Both the position numbers and the translations under genes were made by a program. Below, one piece after another: positions 1 through 6,755 of a stretch of DNA of 9,188 nucleotides. The DNA is from JBBQRS01 sp038214535 (lineage in GTDB: Bacteria > Chloroflexota > Anaerolineae > CG2-30-64-16). The notes below the pieces were generated by a model, which made no database searches, was not told the origin of the DNA, and was given only the letters and a program-made list of their open reading frames with translations. Numbering within the stretch: position 1 is the first letter of the stretch; each line of letters opens with the position of its first letter. The stretch covers positions 1 to 9,188 of the forward strand of contig JBBQRS010000155.1 of the NCBI GenBank assembly GCA_038214535.1, in the 5' to 3' direction.

Positions 1-1
1 C

Positions 2-130
2 GAGACCGCCAACAGCCAGCTTGCCAGCATGGGCATACAGCAGTTGCGTGCACGCACCAACCAGGGCTTCGAGATCAAGGTGCATGCATCACTCATCGCG
101 CTCTGGTACAGCCAAATGCTTGCTAATTAG
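2..130 (+). CDS. C-terminal fragment of a probable IS transposase (5' end outside window)
   Basis: The frame beginning at base 2 is open from the window edge to a TAG at 128-130 and gives 42 residues. It starts ETANSQLASMGIQQLRAR, followed by a basic/aromatic stretch and a hydrophobic LIALWY segment. The E-x2-NS-x-L...G...R-x-R...K layout resembles the last part of DDE transposases of the IS1182/IS5 type, where the Glu of the E-x2-NS block is the third catalytic acid. That is a recollection of the family pattern, not an alignment. Only the tail is visible, so I cannot say whether the element is intact. Composition is less GC-rich than the genes that follow, which fits a mobile element. No clear terminal inverted repeat could be assigned in 131-193. 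The other two frames here show no family resemblance. Confidence 0.5.
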   Translation, partial: ETANSQLASMGIQQLRARTNQGFEIKVHASLIALWYSQMLAN

Positions 131-133
131 CAA
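120..133. promoter_or_regulatory. perfect 14-bp palindrome upstream of the Nramp gene
   Basis: TTGCTAATTAGCAA reads the same on both strands. It overlaps the stop of the transposase fragment and ends 60 bases before the Nramp start codon. An AT-rich ATTATAT (144-150) lies 18 bases downstream of TTGCTA (120-125), so the palindrome could overlap the -35 region of a weak sigma-70-like promoter. Metal-transporter genes of this family are often controlled by MntR/DtxR- or Fur-type repressors that bind palindromes, but this site does not match a consensus I can name. It may equally belong to the end of the insertion sequence. One perfect 14-mer palindrome in a window this size is not surprising by chance. 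Confidence 0.3.
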
Positions 134-193
134 TTACGGTACCATTATATTTCCCTCACCCAAAGTCTGATCTTGGCATAGGACATTCGAATC

Positions 194-1498
194 ATGGCCG
201 CACCCGATCCTCGCTCAACCGGCTCCGGCGGAGACACCGCCGCTGCCGCCGAAGCCGTCTTATCCGGGCAATCCCAGAAGGGCTTTTTCGCGCGCCTGCT
301 CCCGTTCATGGGCCCGGCGTTCATCGCCAGCGTCGCCTACATGGACCCCGGCAACTTCGCCACGAACATCAGCGCCGGCGCGCAGTACGGCTACATGCTG
401 CTCTGGGTGGTCACGGCCAGCAACCTCATGGCGATGCTCATCCAGTCGCTCTCGGCGAAGCTGGGCATTGCCACGGGCAAGAACCTAGCCGAACACTGCC
501 GCGACCGCTTCCCGCGCTGGGTCGTCATCCTGATGTGGGTGCTGATGGAAGGCGTCGCCATCGCGACCGACCTGGCCGAGTTTCTCGGCGCGGCGCTCGG
601 TTTCTATCTGCTCTTCGGCATTCCGCTGTGGCTGGCCGGGCTGCTGACCGCCGTCGCGACCTTCCTTATCCTCGGGTTGGAACGCTACGGGTTCCGCCCG
701 CTGGAGGCCGTCATTACGGCGCTGGTCGGCATCATCGCAATTTCCTATCTGATCGAGACCATCCTCGACCAGCCTGACTGGGGCCAGGTGCTCTACCACG
801 CCGTCGTGCCGCAGTTCGCCGGGCCGGAAAGTGTGCTGCTGGCGACGGGCATCCTGGGGGCGACGGTGATGCCGCACGTCATCTTCCTGCATTCCTCCTT
901 GATGCAGGATCGGGTGGTGGTCAAAGACCCGAAAATGATGCGCAAGCTGTTCCGCTTCGAGGTGGTGGATGTGGTAATCGCGATGGGCATCGCGGGCGCG
1001 ATCAACGCCGCGATGCTGATGATGGCCGCCGCAACGTTTCACCGCACCGGGATGCACGACATCGGCACCATTGAAGACGCCTACCTGACGCTCGAGCCGC
1101 TGCTCGGTTCGGCCGCCAGGATCTTCTTCGGCATCTCGTTGCTGGCGGCCGGGTTGTCCTCATCGGCAGTCGGCACGATGGCCGGGCAGATCATCATGCA
1201 GGGCTTCCTGCAACACAAAATTCCCGCGATCGTGCGCCGGCTGGTGACGATGGTCCCGGCGCTGATCGTGATCTTCCTGGGGCTGGACCCCACGCGGACG
1301 CTGGTGATCAGTCAGGTGGTGCTGAGCTTTGGGCTGCCGTTCGCGGTGGTCCCGCTGATCCTGTTCACGAAGGACGCCAAGCTGATGGGGCCAATGGTGA
1401 ACCGGCGCGCCACCACCGCGATCACGTGGGTCGTGGCCGGGCTGATTATCGCGTTGAACTTCTTCTTGCTCTATCAAACCCTGTTTGTGGGTGTGTGA
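194..1498 (+). CDS. mntH: Nramp family divalent metal (Mn2+/Fe2+) transporter
   Basis: A 434-residue integral membrane protein of the Nramp (SLC11) family, which imports Mn2+ or Fe2+ with protons. After a low-complexity Ala/Gly-rich N-terminus (about 30 residues), hydrophobic segments run to the end, consistent with the usual 11 helices. The metal-site signature of helix 1, DPGN, is at residues 51-54. The helix 6 signature MPH is at 226-228, in the context GATVMPHVIFLHSSL. Both keep the Asp, Asn and Met that coordinate the ion in characterised Nramps, so a working transporter is likely. The length is normal. The start ATG at 194 has only a weak upstream AGGA (180-183). The stop TGA (1496-1498) lies inside the GAGG that serves the next gene, indicating an operon with the universal stress protein. 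Mn2+ versus Fe2+ preference cannot be read from the sequence. Confidence 0.93.
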   Translation: MAAPDPRSTGSGGDTAAAAEAVLSGQSQKGFFARLLPFMGPAFIASVAYMDPGNFATNISAGAQYGYMLLWVVTASNLMAMLIQSLSAKLGIATGKNLAEHCRDRFPRWVVILMWVLMEGVAIATDLAEFLGAALGFYLLFGIPLWLAGLLTAVATFLILGLERYGFRPLEAVITALVGIIAISYLIETILDQPDWGQVLYHAVVPQFAGPESVLLATGILGATVMPHVIFLHSSLMQDRVVVKDPKMMRKLFRFEVVDVVIAMGIAGAINAAMLMMAAATFHRTGMHDIGTIEDAYLTLEPLLGSAARIFFGISLLAAGLSSSAVGTMAGQIIMQGFLQHKIPAIVRRLVTMVPALIVIFLGLDPTRTLVISQVVLSFGLPFAVVPLILFTKDAKLMGPMVNRRATTAITWVVAGLIIALNFFLLYQTLFVGV

Positions 1499-1508
1499 GG
1501 TAGCCGCT

Positions 1509-2411
1509 ATGTTCAAAAGTTTGCTCGTGCCCCTGGATGGTTCACAACTGGCCGAAGCAGCGCTGTCCGCCGCACGGCGTATGGCCGAGGCGCTGGGCGC
1601 GGAAGTGACGCTGCTGCACGTGATCGAGCGCGACGCGCCGGGGGCCGTACACGGTGATCGGCACCTGACGAACCCCGCCGAAGCCGAAGCATACCTGGCG
1701 CAAACCGCGCAGCGCGCCTTTCCGCCTGGCGTCCCCGTGGCGACCCACATCCACACCAGCGCGGTGGCCGATGTGGCCGCGAGCATCACCGAACATGTGG
1801 GCGAGTTGGGCCGGCCCGACCTGATCGTGCTGAGCACACACGGCAGCGGCGGGCTGAAGGGGATGCTCTTCGGCAGCATCGCCCAGCAGGTGGTTGCGCA
1901 GGGCCACACGCCGGTGCTGGTTGTCCAGCCGGAGGGCGGCGCGACGAATGATTTCGCATGTGGGAAAATTCTCGTCCCGCTCGACGGCAACCCGGAACAT
2001 GAAGAGGGCATTTGCATCGCTGCAGAGTTGGCGCAACGTTGCGGTGGGGAGCTGTATCTCTTGCAGGTGATCCCTACTGTGGGCACGCTGTCGGGCGAGC
2101 GCGCGGCGACAGCCCGGCTGCTGCCCGGCGTCACGGGCGCCCTGCTGGATTTGCAACAGGCCGAGGCCGAAGCGTATCTGCGCGGGCATTGTGAGGCGTT
2201 GCTGGAATCGGGGCAGCCAGTGCATGCCGCGATTCGGCGGGGCGACCCGGTGAAGGTGATCACCGAAGTAGCGCAGCAATCGGGGGCCGACTTGCTCGTC
2301 CTCAGCACGCACGGCCTGAGCCGCATGGACGCTTTCTGGTCGGGCAGCGTGACGCCGCGCCTCGCCTCCGCGCTGCACCTACCCATGCTGCTTGTGCCCG
2401 TGGCTGAGTAG
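1509..2411 (+). CDS. tandem-domain universal stress protein (UspA family)
   Basis: A soluble 300-residue protein made of two UspA domains (about 1-140 and 150-300). Each opens with a hydrophobic strand ending in VPLDG (residues 7-11 and 156-160). Each also carries the nucleotide-binding loop: STHG then nine residues then GS (domain 1 G112 and G122-S123; domain 2 G269 and G279-S280). Both domains therefore keep the ATP-binding G-9X-GS core, while the first Gly of the classical G-2X-G is Ser, as in many UspA proteins. I chose ATG 1509 because GAGG at 1497-1500 lies 8 bases upstream; an in-frame TTG at 1485 would start inside the Nramp gene and add only MWVCEVAA. The ribosome binding site overlaps the Nramp stop codon, suggesting translational coupling and a role tied to metal or oxidative stress (inference). 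The gene ends 18 bases before a strong hairpin. Confidence 0.92.
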   Translation: MFKSLLVPLDGSQLAEAALSAARRMAEALGAEVTLLHVIERDAPGAVHGDRHLTNPAEAEAYLAQTAQRAFPPGVPVATHIHTSAVADVAASITEHVGELGRPDLIVLSTHGSGGLKGMLFGSIAQQVVAQGHTPVLVVQPEGGATNDFACGKILVPLDGNPEHEEGICIAAELAQRCGGELYLLQVIPTVGTLSGERAATARLLPGVTGALLDLQQAEAEAYLRGHCEALLESGQPVHAAIRRGDPVKVITEVAQQSGADLLVLSTHGLSRMDAFWSGSVTPRLASALHLPMLLVPVAE

Positions 2412-2429
2412 CGTTCGTAAACCTAAAAC

Positions 2430-2497
2430 TTTAGCACGCGGAGACGCGGAGAACGCGGAAGAAAGAAGAAAAAATCTCCGCGTCTCCGCGTGCTAAA
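2430..2497. terminator. 23-bp perfect hairpin between convergent genes, built of CGCGGAG repeats
   Basis: Arms 2430-2452 and 2475-2497 are perfect reverse complements over 23 bases and are separated by a 22-base purine-rich loop. The left arm contains ACGCGGAG and GACGCGGAG units. The hairpin begins 18 bases after the Usp stop (plus strand) and 3 bases after the SMP-30 stop (minus strand), so it is placed to end both transcripts. Read on the minus strand it is followed by GTTTTAGGTTT, a partial U-tract, so intrinsic termination is more convincing for the SMP-30 gene. The repeat content resembles the element at 8721-8788 and suggests a dispersed repeat recruited as a bidirectional terminator. 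Confidence 0.7.
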
Positions 2498-2500
2498 AAC

Positions 2501-3379
2501 TTATACGCCGGCCACGTGGGGGGTGAGGCGATAGAGGCCGTGCGACGCCGTGACGTAGAGCGTGCGTCGATCTTCGCCCCAGTTGCAGTTCGCCGTCACT
2601 TCGGGGAAGAGGATCCGCCCCAGCACCGCGCCCGACGGCGCGATCACCCAGATGCCCCCCTGCCCGGTAGACCAGATGTTGCCCCGCTCATCCACCTTGA
2701 AGCCATCGGTCGCGCCCGGTTCGCCGCGCTGCATGTCGAGCAGCAGTTCGCCGCCGGTCAGCCGCCAGTCCTCTGTCACATCGAAGGCGCGGATGTGGAC
2801 GACGCCCGAATCGCCGACGTAGAGCCGTCGCCCGTCGCGGCTGAGCGCCAACCCGTTGGGCTGCGTGAAATCGTCTACAAGTAGTTCCAGCGCGCCGCCG
2901 CCCGGCGGGATGCGATAGACGCCGCGGAAATCGAGTTCGGCGTCGTGTGGGCCGCCCTCTTCCGATTTCTTCAGGCCATAGGTCGGGTCGGTGAAGATGA
3001 TCGAGCCGTCGGGCGCGACGATAACGTCGTTCGGCGAGTTGAGCCGCTTACCCCGGTAGAACTCCGCGATGATCTCGACGGCCCCATCCGTCCCCTCGCG
3101 GGTGACGTGGCGCGATTGGTGTTCGCACGCGATGATCCGTTCGTCGGCGTCAATGGTGTGGCCGTTGGAGAAATGGCTGGGCGTGCGATGCACGACCACC
3201 CCGCCCTCCTGCGACCAGCGATACTTGGTGTCCGCCGGGATGTCGGAGAAGAGCAGCGCCCTGCGCGACGGCAGCCAGACCGGCCCTTCGGTGAAGATGA
3301 AGCCATCGGCCAGCAGTTCCGGCTCGGCAGACAGGTCAATCAGTTCGCTCAGTTCGGGTTCGTAGACTTCGATCGGCAT
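2501..3379 (-). CDS. SMP-30/gluconolactonase/LRE family protein
   Basis: A 292-residue six-bladed beta-propeller of the SMP-30/gluconolactonase family. Members hydrolyse sugar lactones or related esters using a bound divalent metal. Expected landmarks occur in order: EGPVW at 31-35 (metal ligand Glu31), SNGHTID at 71-77, RLNSPNDV at 112-119 (probable ligand Asn117), FTDPTYGL at 129-136, QPNGLALS at 173-180 (Asn175) and GATDGFKVD at 222-230 (Asp225). All presumed metal ligands are present, so it should be active. No signal peptide is visible, so it is probably cytoplasmic. The frame is open upstream to 3484, but I place the start at ATG 3379: AAGGA lies about 6 bases upstream, and the extra upstream residues fall in an inverted-repeat element and do not look like protein. 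The natural substrate cannot be told from sequence; no sugar-catabolism gene is adjacent. Confidence 0.88.
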   Translation of the reverse strand: MPIEVYEPELSELIDLSAEPELLADGFIFTEGPVWLPSRRALLFSDIPADTKYRWSQEGGVVVHRTPSHFSNGHTIDADERIIACEHQSRHVTREGTDGAVEIIAEFYRGKRLNSPNDVIVAPDGSIIFTDPTYGLKKSEEGGPHDAELDFRGVYRIPPGGGALELLVDDFTQPNGLALSRDGRRLYVGDSGVVHIRAFDVTEDWRLTGGELLLDMQRGEPGATDGFKVDERGNIWSTGQGGIWVIAPSGAVLGRILFPEVTANCNWGEDRRTLYVTASHGLYRLTPHVAGV

Positions 3380-3398
3380 GGCGATTCCTTTTCCCTTA

Positions 3399-3425
3399 CT
3401 TATAATGAAGATGGTGTAGGGGCAA
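3399..3425 (-). promoter_or_regulatory. possible sigma-70-like promoter of the SMP-30 gene
   Basis: On the minus strand TTGCCC (3425-3420) and TATAAG (3404-3399) are separated by 15 bases, and the second box lies 19 bases before the chosen start codon. The -35-like box falls inside the arm of the inverted-repeat element. Spacing is shorter than the ideal 17, so this is a weak proposal. Confidence 0.22.
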
Positions 3426-3518
3426 GGCGTTCCCCGGCGATTCACACGCGACCAACTTATCATCGCTGTCCAGCGACATTCCATTGTGCGTGATGGTGGA
3501 AGGAACGCCTTGCCCCTA
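3417..3518. repeat. 102-bp element bounded by 17-bp perfect inverted repeats
   Basis: TAGGGGCAAGGCGTTCC (3417-3433) and its exact reverse complement (3502-3518) enclose a 68-base interior with no convincing ORF and a small CGCTG/CAGCG hairpin at 3464-3475. The element fills most of the 143-base gap between the start of the SMP-30 gene and the stop of the Ig-repeat gene. A further copy of the outer motif, seen on the plus strand as GCCCCTAC (3519-3526), directly follows the right arm, and the Ig-repeat gene's stop codon lies inside it. The structure resembles a small non-autonomous mobile or REP-like element. In RNA it could also form a long stem attenuating read-through from the upstream operon. 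No flanking target duplication was recognised. Confidence 0.6.
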
Positions 3519-3522
3519 GCCC

Positions 3523-5457
3523 CTACCGCCGCCCGCCCGTCACGGGCAGGGTCACCGGGGCATCGAGTATGATGCCGGCTTCGCCTTCGCCCAGCGGCGC
3601 GCCCGACGCATTCCGCGCCTTGAGCGTCAATTCATTGGCTTTGAACGACATGCCGGCGGGCAGGACCAGCTTCCACGCCCCATTCGCATCGGCGACCGCC
3701 GTGCCCAGCATGGCATCCCCCGCGTACACCTCGACCGCCGCGCCGGCGGGCGCCGCGCCGCGGATGACCTGCGCCGGTTGTGCGACAACAGGCTTCGCGC
3801 CCGTCGCCGCGCTGCCCGGCGTGGATGTGGGCGCAGCCGCGACGACCGTCACGTTGACGGGCAGCGCGGCGACGGACTCCGCCCCGTCCTCCGTCGTCTG
3901 CGTCAGGTTCAGGCGGTGGAGGCCGGGCGTCAGCCCGGTAATCTCCGCTTGCCACGCGCCGATGGGACCGACCTTGACCTCGGCCAGGACGGTCGCGCCC
4001 TCGGTGATGGCGATGGCCGCGCCGGGCTGGCCGATGCCTTCCAGCATCAGCGTCGCGCCCGCAATGGCGTTGAGATCGGTCCCCGGTTTCGTCACCTCAG
4101 GCGGGATGAACTCAGGCGGGGCGACGGTCATCGCCAACGGTTCGAGCAGCGCCCCCTGGACGCCCTCGGTGGTGATCTGCGTCACGGTCCACTGATGGTC
4201 GCCCGTCGCGGGCGCGGGCAGCGTCAACGTCCACGCGCCCAACGCATCCACAACGGCCTTGCCCAGCGGCTGACCCGTTGCGTCGCTCACAATGATGGTT
4301 GCGCCCGGCGCGCCCGTGCCCTCAAGCTTGATCGGCTGCCCCGCAGGGAGCAGCACGCCCGACAGGAGTCGCGTCACCGCGGGTTGCGCGCCGGGCGCTA
4401 TCGGCGTGTTGGTAGCGGCGACGGATGATTCGCCGACGGTGAACGCCAGCGGCCGGGCCATCGCGACTTCCTGGCCTTCCGCGGTGGTCTGTGTCACGTT
4501 CCAGGTGTAGTCGCCCGCATCCAGCGCAGGCAGCGTCAACGTCCACATCCCCGCGGCGTCTACAGGGGCCGTGCTCAGCACGTTGCCCGCGGCGTCCATC
4601 ACGGCGACCGTCGCGCCCGGCACGCCCGTGCCTTTCAGCGTGATCGGTTGGCCGGGCTCAAACCGCAGGCCCTCCACCGGCATCACCAGTTGCGGGGCCT
4701 TGAGCCCGGCCAACGACACCTCCAACGGTTCGGGCAGCGTCGCCTCCTGGTCATCGGGCAGGCGCTGCTTCAGGGTCAGGCGATACGCGCCGGGATCGAG
4801 CGCCGGCAGTTGCAGCGACCAGTTCCCCGCCGTGTCTACCAGCGTTTCGGCGATGGAGGTCGCGCCGTTCAGGATCGTGATACGCGAGCCGGGCACGCCT
4901 GCGCCGGAGATCGTGCGCGCGTCATTCGCATCAAAGGTCAGACCGCCCTCGGGCAGATGCACCACCGGCATCTGATCGTTCGGCAAGACGGCGACCGGGG
5001 CGGCCACCCGCGGCCCACTGACCGTGAACGTCACCGGCGCGGACGTGGCGATTTCCTGTCCCGCGTCATCTACGGCATTGACGACCATATTGTACGCGCC
5101 GGGTGCGAGGTTGGTCAGTTCATAGTTGAAGTTGCCGTCGGCCCCCGTCGTGACGTCGCCCAGCGGTTGGTCATTGCCGACGATGTTGATGCGCTGGTTG
5201 GGCACGGCGCTGCCCGCCACGATCACCGGCTGGTCCGCGGCGACGATCGCGCCCGGAAGCGGCGCGGTGACGACCGGCGCGGCGATGCCTGCCGGGCCGG
5301 CGCCAAACAACAGCCAGAGCAGCAGCGCCGTGAGGATGGTTGCGCCGCCGCCCCAGGCGAAGTCAGTCGGCCTCGACCACCTGACGCGACCCTCCGTCTG
5401 TTTTGCACGTGTTTCGGTCGTCGTGGTGTAGGTCTCCGTCTGCTGTTGGGTCTTCAT
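3523..5457 (-). CDS. membrane-anchored protein with six Ig-like repeats and LPVTG-like C-terminus
   Basis: 644 residues, no named homologue recognised. A Thr/Gln-rich, basic N-terminus (1-35) is followed by one hydrophobic helix (about 38-55), suggesting a single membrane anchor with the rest outside. From about 61 to 635 there are six repeats of roughly 90-100 residues. Their shared pattern is G-x-G-x-PG-(A/S)-x-(I/V), then VD-x2-G-x-W-x-L-x-LPAL, then G-x-Y/H, matching bacterial Ig-like (Big_6-like) folds used as extracellular spacers or adhesive modules. Repeats 3 and 4 are most alike. The protein ends LPVTGGRR (637-644): a sortase-type LPxTG followed by two Arg but lacking the usual hydrophobic helix. 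The start ATG 5457 is preceded by GAGG, which overlaps the upstream gene's TGA; the gap is 11 bases, so it is the second gene of an operon. A structural or adhesive envelope role is inferred. Confidence 0.78.
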   Translation of the reverse strand: MKTQQQTETYTTTTETRAKQTEGRVRWSRPTDFAWGGGATILTALLLWLLFGAGPAGIAAPVVTAPLPGAIVAADQPVIVAGSAVPNQRINIVGNDQPLGDVTTGADGNFNYELTNLAPGAYNMVVNAVDDAGQEIATSAPVTFTVSGPRVAAPVAVLPNDQMPVVHLPEGGLTFDANDARTISGAGVPGSRITILNGATSIAETLVDTAGNWSLQLPALDPGAYRLTLKQRLPDDQEATLPEPLEVSLAGLKAPQLVMPVEGLRFEPGQPITLKGTGVPGATVAVMDAAGNVLSTAPVDAAGMWTLTLPALDAGDYTWNVTQTTAEGQEVAMARPLAFTVGESSVAATNTPIAPGAQPAVTRLLSGVLLPAGQPIKLEGTGAPGATIIVSDATGQPLGKAVVDALGAWTLTLPAPATGDHQWTVTQITTEGVQGALLEPLAMTVAPPEFIPPEVTKPGTDLNAIAGATLMLEGIGQPGAAIAITEGATVLAEVKVGPIGAWQAEITGLTPGLHRLNLTQTTEDGAESVAALPVNVTVVAAAPTSTPGSAATGAKPVVAQPAQVIRGAAPAGAAVEVYAGDAMLGTAVADANGAWKLVLPAGMSFKANELTLKARNASGAPLGEGEAGIILDAPVTLPVTGGRR

Positions 5458-5468
5458 GGCATTCCCCC

Positions 5469-6755
5469 TCAGTCGGCCCGCGCTTTGGCCTGGGCGATCC
5501 AGCTTGCGTAATCGGGGCGAGCCGAGCCCTGCGGCTTGATGATCGCTTCGAGTTCTTCGACGGTGGCGGCGGCCAGCGCGCGATAGGTGCAGATGCCGCC
5601 CTCAACCAACCGGCGCTCGTAGGTTTCGCCGATGCCCGCCAGCAGTTCGAGATCATCGGGCGGTGTACCGTCCCAGGCGAGGCCGGTCGTGCCGGTGTCT
5701 TCGGCCAGGTGGCGCGCCGAGGACTTGATGCTGCTCAACGAGATGTCGGGGATCTCGTCCGCTTCGAGGATGCGACCCAATTCTTCATCGCTCAGCCCGG
5801 CCAGTTCCCAGAAGGTGCCGATGCCGGCAGCGTAAAGCTTGCTTTCCAGCACCGCGCCGATGCCGCGCACGCGCGCGAGGTCTTGCGGGCACGACATCAT
5901 CGTGGCAACTTCGCGCAGGTGGGGGCTACGCGCGATGCGTTTGCCCGCCGCGCGCAACCCGGCCTCGCGCATCCAGGCGTCCACGTCGGCGTTCGGGATG
6001 CCCGCTTCGATGGCGATGACGCGTAACCGGTCGGGATCGGCCTCGGCCAGCGCGGCGAAGGATGTGACGCCGGCGGCCCGCAACGCGTCGGCCGTGGTCG
6101 GCCCTACGCCATAAATCAGCAGCAGGTTATCGCCCTGGCGCGAGTTCAGTTGCGCCTGCAACACAGCCAACGCTGCATCGTCTCCCGCCGCGGCCAGTCT
6201 GGCCTGGGCGATCCATTCGTCATAGGCGGGGCGACGCCAGGCGGGGATACGGAGCATGTCATCCAACCAGGCGGGGGTGAGATTGGCCAGGCGCGCGTAA
6301 TTGGTGACGCCCGCATCGCGCAGGCGGACGGCTATGACCGGGCCGATGCCTTCCAGCGTTTCGAGATCGTCGGGCGCGACAGGCAACTCCGCCAATATCG
6401 GCACGGACGCCGTCTTCACGCCCCAATCGGCGACCGACGCGGTCGCTGCGGCGGCGGCAATCGGGGCCACGCGCAGCCGCTTGAGTTCGGCCTCCAGCGT
6501 AGCATTCTGCGTTTGCAGGGCGGCGATCTGCGCCTCGTAGGCGGTCACGTCAGCCGACGGGCGGGCGGGCGCGGTGAGCCGCAGGTTTTGGAGTTCACTC
6601 TCGCAAGAAGTGAGTTGCGTGGTGAGGAGGCCTATCTGCTCGGTGCTCGAAGTGGCCGCATCGCGGCGGAAAAAGAGCAGTTCCATCAGCCAGCCGCCGA
6701 GCCAGCCCAGCAGCGCGCCGGCAACCAGCAAGACCCAGGGGTTCACGTTTTCCAT
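5469..6755 (-). CDS. membrane-anchored coiled-coil protein with four helix-hairpin-helix units
   Basis: 428 residues. An N-terminal hydrophobic helix (about 6-29) carries Gly at 13, 17, 20 and 21, a helix-packing pattern, and is followed by RRD, implying a cytoplasmic C-terminal body by the positive-inside rule. A heptad-rich coiled coil spans about 37-96, then an Ala-rich linker. Four helix-hairpin-helix units follow, starting near 130, 210, 292 and 368. Each has L-x-G-(I/V)-G, then about 10 residues, then AG(V/I) and a downstream helix; two end in a W-I-A-Q-A helix. They resemble the HhH domains of DUF4332-type proteins, which bind DNA or protein non-specifically. I prefer ATG 6755 over 6779: GGAG lies 8 bases upstream, and the extra 8 codons are that ribosome binding site. 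First gene of an operon with the Ig-repeat protein. Function unknown. Confidence 0.8.
   Translation of the reverse strand: MENVNPWVLLVAGALLGWLGGWLMELLFFRRDAATSSTEQIGLLTTQLTSCESELQNLRLTAPARPSADVTAYEAQIAALQTQNATLEAELKRLRVAPIAAAAATASVADWGVKTASVPILAELPVAPDDLETLEGIGPVIAVRLRDAGVTNYARLANLTPAWLDDMLRIPAWRRPAYDEWIAQARLAAAGDDAALAVLQAQLNSRQGDNLLLIYGVGPTTADALRAAGVTSFAALAEADPDRLRVIAIEAGIPNADVDAWMREAGLRAAGKRIARSPHLREVATMMSCPQDLARVRGIGAVLESKLYAAGIGTFWELAGLSDEELGRILEADEIPDISLSSIKSSARHLAEDTGTTGLAWDGTPPDDLELLAGIGETYERRLVEGGICTYRALAAATVEELEAIIKPQGSARPDYASWIAQAKARAD

Noticed and set aside
1160..2386. 408-codon open frame on the minus strand opposite mntH and usp
   Set aside because: Its product is rich in Ser, Arg, Cys and Pro, matches no family and lies wholly antisense to two clearly recognised genes; it is a GC-codon shadow.
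3380..3484. N-terminal extension of the SMP-30 protein to 3484
   Set aside because: The extension encodes inverted-repeat DNA, and a good ribosome binding site precedes ATG 3379.
2945..3493. Plus-strand frame covering the SMP-30 5' region and inverted-repeat element
   Set aside because: No family resemblance; antisense to the well-supported lactonase family gene.
4648..5511. 287-codon open frame on the plus strand opposite the Ig-repeat gene
   Set aside because: Arg/Gly/His-rich and repetitive because it mirrors the repeats on the other strand; no start signal or family match.
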